Positions 50,390 through 64,000 of a DNA stretch of 64,000 nucleotides are shown one piece after another. Origin of the DNA: Protula sp. h YS-2021. Taxonomy: Eukaryota; Annelida; Polychaeta; Sabellida; Serpulidae. Each line of letters starts with the position of its first letter. Position 1 is the stretch's first letter. The translations under genes were made by a program, and so were the position numbers. The notes under the pieces were generated by a model. That model did not search any database, was not told the origin of the DNA, and saw nothing but the letters and a program-made list of their open reading frames with translations. The stretch lies in contig OX457024.1 in assembly GCA_949752745.1 (NCBI GenBank), forward strand, positions 104,817,190-104,881,189, given 5' to 3'.

Positions 50390-51242
50390 CTTGCTATATG
50401 GTGCTTGAGGTTGAAATTGAAAGAACAAAAGGGTGGCGAAGGTATCACATGCTGAAAGTAAAAGAAGAAAATCGTGTAATTTGGTTATAACAACAGCAAA
50501 AAGAAATGGATAGTTTGGTTCTCAAGGTTTATTCGCACCAAAATACGTGGCGGCGTCGACCTTTTTTTTTTAACCAAAGGATGCAGAATTTGTTGAAGCA
50601 GGCAGCTTGTGAGCTGGGAGGAAAACAACTGCGACTATCAGTTAAACATACAAATGCATGCAACGGGTGTGAGGACAGCTGGGTTAATGGCCCTTGACGT
50701 TCGTCATTACTGCACAACTCCGATGTAGTTTTCACATTCCCTTTGTTCCTGAGACGGATCAATATAAGAAACAGTCCATTAAAAGAACCGCGATTTTTTA
50801 AATACTCTTTTCTTTTCTTTTCGATTGCAATGTGTATGATTGCCTTTGCCATTGAAGAAGTTCACAAGTCAACGTACAAACTAGGACCTTCGGTTTATCA
50901 ACCCTCCCCCCCCCCTCCCCCTCCCCCACTACTCACAGATCCGCTTTAGTACCATCTCGACACAATAAAGGCACAAAACCTAGATATGAATATTTTACAT
51001 GCAATTCTCTCACTCACTATGGTCATAAAAGAGTTGTTTGTTTTTGCAATGAAATCATAGACTTTTCTGACAACTTGTTCCTATTATTTGACGTTATTGG
51101 TCGATCGAACACCCTTAACTAATTAAATTGCTTTTCATAAAACAGGGTTTTAAATAACATGGCCGGTAGCCAAATGGTAAAAGCTAGGAGAACTGAGAAC
51201 TACGTGATTTTTTTTATCAGGTTGCGGATCGGCATGAACCGG
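50390..51242. other. No gene recognised
   Basis: C-rich block at 50905-50928. Nothing else seen. Confidence 0.4.
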
Positions 51243-51402
51243 GTTAGGGCTGTTTCCTATGTTTTCTTTTCTTGTTTAGGTCTGTTTCCTATGTTTTCCT
51301 TTCCTGTTTAAGTCTGTTTCCTATGTTTCTCTTTCCTTGGTTAGCCCTATTTCCTATATTTTTCTTTATTTGGTTAGGGCTGTTGTCTGTTTTTCTTTGC
51401 TT
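51243..51402. repeat. ~32-bp tandem repeat, about five copies
   Basis: CTGTTTCCTATGTTTTCYTT plus TCTTGTTTAGGT. TGTTTCCTAT lies at 51251, 51283 and 51315; later copies are decayed. Confidence 0.9.
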
Positions 51403-52089
51403 AAAAATAAACCGACGTTTCATGTTTTAATTGCTTACTAAATAACTCAACGTTTACAACTACTCAGTGCTGTTACAGCCCACCAACAGTTTGATTCATG
51501 TCACATTTATATTTACTCCAATTTAATAAAATAAACACCCTTCTTCAGTCGCTGAGGAACGGCGTGTGAGAAGGGCGGGGTTACCGGGGCGATAAGGTGA
51601 TCTGGTGCTTCAAACTCAAAGCGTATCACATCACAATACGGGTGTGGCCACAGTTTGGGCTTTTTTTCCCCCTAAGCTAGATTGAACACTGAACGGCACA
51701 CACCACTCTGATCTCTGCTCTTGTCAAGTTCGAATCAGTTTATGAGGCTCACTTTGAAATGTCTGGAACTAACATTTCGATCCAAATTAGTTTATTTGAC
51801 CGTGCCACTCTAATAAGGAGGACAAGTAACTTTCTATCACTACTGGTCTCAATTAGTTCGTTTCCTGTTACGGAAAGGTCGTCGCCCATAAAAGTCTTTT
51901 ACGTGCAAAAGACGCTAATTACCGGTGGCGATTATTTTAGTTGAAGAACAAACACATATCCAAAGGCTCTGGGGGTAGGGGTGGGGCGGGGTGGCATTTG
52001 GTATGATATGTGTTCCCATGCGTATCCAAAAAGGAAGAGAAAGGGGGGGAGGGGGTAATGTTGAGGCTTAAAAAGGGGGGTAATATATA
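51403..52089. other. No gene recognised
   Basis: G-rich patches at 51970-51993 and 52043-52057. Unique-looking otherwise. Confidence 0.4.
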
Positions 52090-52190
52090 AGACATATTAC
52101 TCCGCGTTTAGTTGTAGTTTTAAAAAGTCATACACGCGACTGTTAACCAGTTGATACGTGAGTGCCCCAAACCCCCCCCCCCCCCAGAAC
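52090..52190 (-). repeat. Dispersed repeat, copy 2 (same family as 46533-46690)
   Basis: On the minus strand the order is CACTCACGTATCAACTGGTT, AACA, ATGACTTTTTAAAACTAC, AAACGCGGAG, matching copy 1. It is bounded by C15 at 52171-52185. Confidence 0.7.
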
Positions 52191-52670
52191 AAAACCATTA
52201 TTTCGCTGACAATATAGTTCAGAAGTATCTCGCGCTTGATGAATATTTTCAAAATGCATTTAAACAGATCATTTAAACGACTGAATCGCCCTCAGTTTTT
52301 CTGTAATCCCCGATGATTACTGATGCTTTTGGAAAACCAGAATGCTTTCATAAAATAAAAAATATAGTAAGATCAATGATGGGTTGCTTCATAGTTTTAT
52401 TTTGACCTTATCGATTCACACCAAAATACAGGATTAGTAAGCGATTTCCCTTGTACGGTCAAGGCTGTCTGTTCGATTGGCGCGAAGGAGCAAAAGTCGC
52501 CTCTCAATGCCTTCGCCCATTACACATCATTGAAGCCCTAAGAATGGCTGGCGTCCTACTGAAGGGTCTTTGAATGATTATTTTCTGAAAGCTTTAGTCA
52601 ATAGAGATTGGAGTCAATAGAGCACTTCGAGTGATGAGGAAACAACGTTAAGTCCGCAGAGACGAGACGG
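52191..52670. other. No gene recognised
   Basis: Unique-looking DNA. Confidence 0.4.
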
Positions 52671-54955
52671 CAGAGTGTGTGGAGTGTGGGAGGTGGGAGG
52701 TGTCCAGGTGAAAGATAGCAGAGTGTGTGGTGTTTGGGGAGGTGGGAAGTGTCCAGGTGAAAGACAGCGGAGTGTGTGGCGTGTGGGGCAGTGGGAGGTG
52801 TCCAGGTGAAAGGCAGCACAGTGTGTGGCGTGTGGGGAGGTGGGAGGTGTCCAGGTGAAAGACAGCACAGTGTGTGGCGTGTGGGGCAGTGGGAGATGTC
52901 CAGGTGAAAGACAGCACAGTGTGTGGCGTGTGGGGAGGTGGGAGGTGTCCAGGTGAAAGACAGCAGAGTGTGTGGCGTGTGGAGCAGTGGGAGGTGTCCA
53001 GGTGAAAGACAGCAGAGTGTGTGGCGTGTGGGGCAGTGGGAGGTGTCCAGGTGAAAGGCAGCACAGTGTGTGGCGTGTGGGGAGGTGGGAGGTGTCCAGG
53101 TGAAAGACAGCAGAGTGTGTGGCGTGTGGGGAGGTGGGAGGTGTCCAGGTGAAAGACAGCAGATTGTGTGGCGTGTGGGGAGGTGGGAGGTGTCCAGGTG
53201 AAAGACAGCACAGTGTGTGGCGTGTGGGGAGGTGGGAGGTGTCCAGGTGAAAGACAGCACAGTGTGTGGCGTGTGGGGAGGTGGGAGGTGTCCAGGTGAA
53301 AGACAGCACAGTGTGTGGCGTGTGGAGCAGTGGGAGGTGTCCAGGTGAAAGATAGCAGAGTGTGTGGCGTGTGGGGAGGTGGGAGGTGTCCAGGTGAAAG
53401 ACAGCAGAGTGTGTGGCGTGTGGGGCAGTGGGAGGTGTCCAGGTGAAAGGCAGCACAGTGTGTGGCGTGTGGGGAGGTGGGAGGTGTCCCGGTGAAAGGC
53501 AGTAGTCCGGGTACGTGACAGCAGAGTGTGTGGCGTGTGGGGAGGTGGGAGGTGTCCAGGTGAAAGACAGCGCAGTGTGTGGCGTGTGGGGAGGTGGGAG
53601 GTGTCCAGGTGAAAGGCAGTAGTCCGGGTACGTGACAGCAGAGTGTGTGGCGTGTGGGGCAGTGGGAGGTGTCTAGGTGAAAGAGAGTAATCCGGGTACG
53701 TGATAGTAGAGTGTGTGGCGTGTGGGGAGGTGGTAGGTGTCCAGGTGAAAGACAGCAGAGTGTGTGGCGTGTGGGGCAGTGGGAGGTGTCCAGGTGAAAG
53801 ATAGCAGAATGTGTGGCGTGTGGGGCAGTTGGAGGTGTCCAGGTGAAAGATAGCAGAGTGTGTGGCGTGTGGAGCAGTAGGAGGTGTCCAGGTGAAAGAC
53901 AGTAGACCGGGTACGTGATAGTAGAGTGTGTGGCGTGTGGGGCAGTGGGAGGTGTCTAGGTGAAAGACAGTAGTCCGTGTACGTGATAGTAGAGTGTGTG
54001 GCGTGTTGGTCAGTAGGAGGTGTCCAGGTGAAAGATAGCAGAGTGTGTGGCGTGTGGGGCAGTGGGAGGTGTCTAGGTGAAAGACAGTAGTCCGTGTACG
54101 TGACAGCAGAGTGTGTGGCGTGTGGGGCAGTGGGAGGTGTCTAGGTGAAAGACAGTAGTCCGTGTACGTGACAGCAGAGTGTGTGGCGTGTTTGGCAGTG
54201 GGAGGTGTCCATGTGAAAGATAGCAGAGTGTGTGGCGTGTGGGGCGGTGAGAGGTGTCCAGGTGAAAGACAGTAGTCCGTGTACGTGACAGCAGAGTGTG
54301 TGGCGTGTGGGGCAGTGGGAGGTGTCTAGGTGAAAGACAGTAGTCCGTGTACGTGACAGCAGAGTGTGTGGCGTGTGGGGCAGTGGGAGGTGTCTAGGTG
54401 AAAGACAGTAGTCCGTGTACGTGACAGCAGAGTGTGTGGCGTGTGGGGCAGTGGGAGGTGTCCAGGTGAAAGATAGCAGAGTGTGTTGCGTGTGGGGCAG
54501 TGGGAGGTGTCCAGGTGAAAGATAGCAGAGTGTGTTGCGTGTGGGGCAGTGGGAGGTGTCCAGGGGAAAGACAGTAGTCCGTGCATGTGTGTGTGTGGGG
54601 CAGTGGGAGGTGTCCAGGTGAAAGATAGCAGAGTGTGTTGCGTGTGGGGCAGTGGGAGGTGTCCAGGGGAAAGACAGTAGTCCGTGCATGTGTGTGTGTG
54701 GGGCAGTGGGAGGTGTCCAGGGGAAAGATAGCAGAGTGTGTTGCGTGTGGGGCAGTGGGAGGTGTCCAGGTGAAAGATAGCAGAGTGTGTTGCGTGTGGG
54801 GCAGTGGGAGGTGTCCAGGGGAAAGAAAGTAGTCCGTGCATGTGTGTGTGGGGCAGTGGGAGGTGTCCAGGTGAGAGACAGCAGAGTGTGTGGTGTGTGG
54901 GGCTGTGGGAGGTGTCCAGGTGAGAGACAGCAGTCCGTGTACGTAACAGCAGGGT
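52671..54955. repeat. 49-bp minisatellite, about 2.3 kb
   Basis: Unit GTGTGGCGTGTGGGGMRGTG plus GGAGGTGTCCAGGTGAAAGA plus CAGCAGAGT (for example 53101 to 53150). It has GGGGAGGTGGG versus GGGGCAGTGGG subtypes. From 53500 on, a longer variant adds AGTCCGTGTACGTGA. From 54590, CATGTGTGTGTGTGGGG variants appear. The unit lacks stops on the minus strand, giving His/Thr/Pro/Leu frames up to 318 codons that are artefacts. Confidence 0.97.
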
Positions 54956-55170
54956 GTGAGAAGTAGGAAGCAGTAGGAAACAATAGGATAAGTTGGTACA
55001 CAAGGCAGTAGAGAGGGGTGCTCAGGTAAACGGCAGTGAAATGCCCGTGATCTGAGGGTCCTTTCTTCTCCCCACTGCTTTCGGCCCCTTTCTGCAATCT
55101 GCTGCACTCTCCACCAAGTGAAAATGTAAATTGTGTAAGTGAGAGGCATCAGGATTGGAGAGTGAGACAA
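54956..55170. other. Spacer between two minisatellites
   Basis: Unique-looking DNA of about 215 bases that joins the 49-bp and 25-bp arrays. A 505-codon minus-strand frame (55911-54394) crosses it without a stop. Confidence 0.6.
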
Positions 55171-56072
55171 CGGAGATTGTTGGAGTACAGGGAACAAGGG
55201 ATGTCGGAGTATGAGGAAGCGGGGGATGTCGGAGTATGAGGAAGCGGTGGATGTCGGAGTATGAGGAAGCGGGGGATGTCGGAGTATGAGGAAGCGTAGA
55301 ATGTCGGAGTGTGAGGAAGCAGGGGATGTCGGAGTGTGAGGAAGCAGGGATGTCGGAGTATGAGGAAACGGGGGGTGTCGGAGTATGAGGAAGCGAGGGA
55401 TGTCGGAGTGTGAGGAAGCAGGGATGTCGCAGTGTGAGGAAGCAGGCGATGTAGGAGTATGAGGACGCGGGGGATGTCGGAGTATGAGGAAGCGTAGGAT
55501 GTCGGAGTGTGAGGAAGCAGGGGATGTCGGAGTGTGAGGAAGCAGGGATGTCGGAGTATGAGGTAAGGGGGGGTGTCGGAGTGTGAGGAAGCGGGGGATG
55601 TCGGAGTGTGAGGAAGCGATGTATGTCGGAGTGTGAGGAAGCAGGGATGTCACAGTGTGAGGCAGCAAGGATGTCGGAGTATGAGAAAGCGGGGGATGTC
55701 GGAGTATGAGGAAGCAGGGATATCGGAGTGTGACGAAGCGGGGGATGTCGGAGTGTGACGAAGCGGTGTATGTCGGAGTGTGAGGAAGGAGGGATGTCGC
55801 AGTGTGAGAAAGCGGGGATCTCGGAATGTGAGGAAGCAGGGATGTCGGAGCAAGAGAAAGCAAGGATGTCGGAGTATGAGGAAGCAAGGATGTCGGAGTA
55901 TGCGGAAGCAAGGATGTAGGAGTATGTGGAAGCAGGGATGTCGGAGTATGTAGAAGCAGGGATGTCGGAGTATGAGGAAGCGGGGGGTGTCGGAGTGTGA
56001 TGAAGCAGGGATGTCGGAGTGCTAGGAAGCAAGGATGTCACAGTGTGAGGAAGCAGGGATGTCGGAGTACGG
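55171..56072. repeat. 24/25-bp minisatellite, about 36 copies
   Basis: Unit GATGTCGGAGTATGAGGAAG plus CGGGG or CAGG (for example 55201 to 55226). A 24/25-bp alternation shifts the frame. Minus-strand Ser/His/Pro/Thr frames are artefacts. Confidence 0.97.
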
Positions 56073-57021
56073 GAGAGAATGATGCATCGTGGATATTAGT
56101 GACGCAACCACAAGGAAGAACAGAAACACCTTGCTTTATAAGAAATTAAGCGTGTTATGATTGCACTGAATAGATCTTTTGCTGTGATCCATCAATGATG
56201 CTCTTCATAGTTACAAGGCCTGACGGCGGAATACGTCATAGCTCAGCGGAGCCCCTAGTTGCACTAAAGTTTCAGCCTTGATTCGCATTTAGTTTTAACA
56301 ATGTATAAATCAAATCTTGTGATATAACCCTTTAAGACTACATGCTTTTTATAAAAAAAAAAACAACGTAAGAATTGGAGACCAGCATCGGTCAAGACAA
56401 GCTACTGCTGAAGAGAATATCTCCTGTCAAATATGGCTAGTTTCTGTTCCCTCAGCCACAAACAAACAAGTCAACCATTTCAGAAGGATTTGGCAGACTC
56501 ACAGAATAAATCATATTGGTTTCCATATTCCCTTGACAAGGCCAAACTCGACAGCAGCACAAATTAGATTTTTTTGCATGTGAACTGAAGGGAAATGAGG
56601 TTTGGCAAGTAAGACATTTATTTAAATTTTGATGCCTCAGGATGAGTTATCTAATTGTGCAAAAAGACACAACATTTGAGTTAAATTTGTGCCCCTTCTA
56701 AAATAATACTCATTAAGAAAATATTGTTACATTCCCATCGTTGTTTACATTACAATGTTTGTTTACATTGCCATCTTTGTTTACATTGCGCATCTTTGTC
56801 GGTATTAAAATCTGCTTAAAAGAACCGTGATACTTTGTGACGTGGCAGACAAAAGCACCCTCTTTAACGTATAAGAAGTGGCAGAGATGGCAGAATTAAT
56901 GCAATTAGTTGACACATTCATTCCAATTAAGTCGTAGTTATACGACACCTTTACATGTCCAAGTGGCGTCGTGATGATTCATTCTGCCAATATCTCTGTC
57001 ATAAAGGCACCTTAGACATTA
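56073..57021. other. No gene recognised
   Basis: GTTTACATTGCCATCTTTGT repeats about three times at 56738-56800 with substitutions. Confidence 0.4.
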
Positions 57022-57122
57022 CTTACGGCTTTCCTACGGTTTTCAGAACTTAAGAACTACACATACATCCTATGAATTACACAGCTTTCATAGAGTCTTA
57101 ACTTTAAAACCTTAGCCGTAAG
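57022..57122. repeat. Small fold-back element
   Basis: CTTACGGCT (57022-57030) and AGCCGTAAG (57114-57122) are perfect 9-bp inverted ends; CTACGGTTTT inside also pairs with AAAACCTTAG. The ~100-bp block may be a MITE remnant. Confidence 0.5.
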
Positions 57123-57358
57123 CACTTGATCCTTAGAGAAGTTTACGACTCACGGATTAGCAAAGTGTTAGCATTTGCTTAGTGCAGCTTGAGCATAACT
57201 TTCCCTGCATTTGTCATATTTAAGTGAATCGACCGAAATGACATTTGTATAACCACTATTGTCCAGCTGCAGCAGCTGCTGGTGGAAGCTCTATGCAATT
57301 TCGTGATCTTAGGTGATAGAATCAACAAAAGACCTGAAAGTCACTAAGACGTACTCGC

Positions 57359-63254
<5,896 letters not shown>

Positions 63255-64000
63255 ACGTTTCGTTACATTGAGTGACTCAGTATTTTAATAATTTGTGGAG
63301 AGCATACGTGACTTTGAAATTTAAAGTCTTAATTCACATTTTATTCTCATTATTGTCATTGACTCAATTGTGATGGTAATTGCACACAAGTTTGTCCTTC
63401 TTTCGCAAAATAATTTTTGGAAGTTTTGTACTTTCTTTAAACGTGATAGGTTAGTCTACATACACAATGCACACATTTTGCTAACTTCGCTGATCGCATG
63501 TACATATAAAGGTGAGAGATACATTTACAAGTTCCTGGTTGCTATACTTAATCAAGTTGTACGCACTTTGTTACTGGTGCTGTTAGAAAATTGGATATTC
63601 ATTGCAAATTCTTGATCCAGTCTGGTAGGAAAAAACTAATTAGATTATGCAAAGATTAAAAAAATTCGAAATTACCTGACTGTGAACTGCCTTGATTTTA
63701 ACCCTGAAATCAGCAGCTTAGTTTGCATAGACCGTTGTTGGATGTGATGGGAGGATGGATAGTTGGTGGTGGAGTCAAGCACTTGCCAAATGCAACTGAG
63801 TTGCTGAGTTAAAAGCCATTATCTAGTTTCTGACTCAAAGTAAAAAAAGTACGGCAGATGACTATCTATCACCAATGTAAGTATGTGTATTAAATTGACT
63901 AAAGTAGTTGTCATGCTAAGCATTCTGTTCGCTTATTCTATCGTGGTCATCGGCATTTTGCAGCTAGAGACTACCTTCTTTAAGAACCAGCATCACAACA
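63255..64000. other. No gene recognised
   Basis: AT-rich unique-looking DNA to the window end. The 81-codon frame at 63370 is not recognisable. Confidence 0.4.

Noticed and set aside
52598..55097. Minus-strand frames up to 318 codons rich in LSPGHLPPPHTPHT
   Set aside because: The 49-bp minisatellite read in a stop-free strand.

Overview
The window is animal nuclear DNA. It holds one gene part I can name with confidence: a large protein-coding exon of a Na+/Ca2+ exchanger (NCX, the SLC8 / Drosophila Calx family) on the + strand. The exon spans about 19561-21557, with its start codon at 19795. It has a pyrimidine-rich acceptor ending in CAG at 19560, an in-frame upstream stop, a good initiation context and a GTAAGT donor at 21558. 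It encodes 587 full codons plus two bases, from the signal peptide to the middle of the second calcium-binding domain (CBD2). The last five membrane helices and the rest of CBD2 must lie in exons I could not find here. The simplest reading is that 1-19560 is mostly 5' intron or upstream DNA and that 21558-64000 is mostly one long intron. That is inference.

The rest of the window is dominated by repeats. Long minisatellites, each with its own unit, occupy 3.5-4.4, 13.0-13.5, 24.2-25.1, 33.2-34.5, 36.7-37.9, 42.2-42.8, 43.1-44.2, 48.8-49.4, 52.7-55.0 and 55.2-56.1 kb. Between them lie long (AT)n, (ATT)n, (CTAT)n, (ACAT)n, (GAGT)n and (GA)n microsatellites and many poly(G)/poly(C) runs of 9-16 bases. 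Several mobile-element remnants are visible: a Gypsy-like 3' LTR with polypurine tract (1.4-1.7 kb), a TIR element with its own internal 150-bp tandem repeats (6.9-7.8 kb), a Harbinger-like MITE with TTA target duplication whose interior has become a 41-bp satellite (12.9-13.9 kb), and tandem fold-back units (18.1-18.5 kb). The stretch 56.1-63.1 kb is much poorer in repeats.

The repeat style (private minisatellites, poly-G/C runs, TIR elements carrying GGAC/GACA microsatellites, large NCX exon) suggests a marine invertebrate, most likely a mollusc such as a gastropod. The species cannot be fixed from this sequence alone. No bacterial-type operon, CRISPR array, rRNA or tRNA gene was found. Nearly all other long open frames are repeats read in frames that happen to lack stops.

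The observations most worth checking are: at least 16 exact copies of the palindromic CRE octamer TGACGTCA in 64 kb (about one expected); a Cys in the normally GSSAPE alpha-1 ion-binding motif of the exchanger; satellite birth inside MITEs; and several layered (higher-order) minisatellites.
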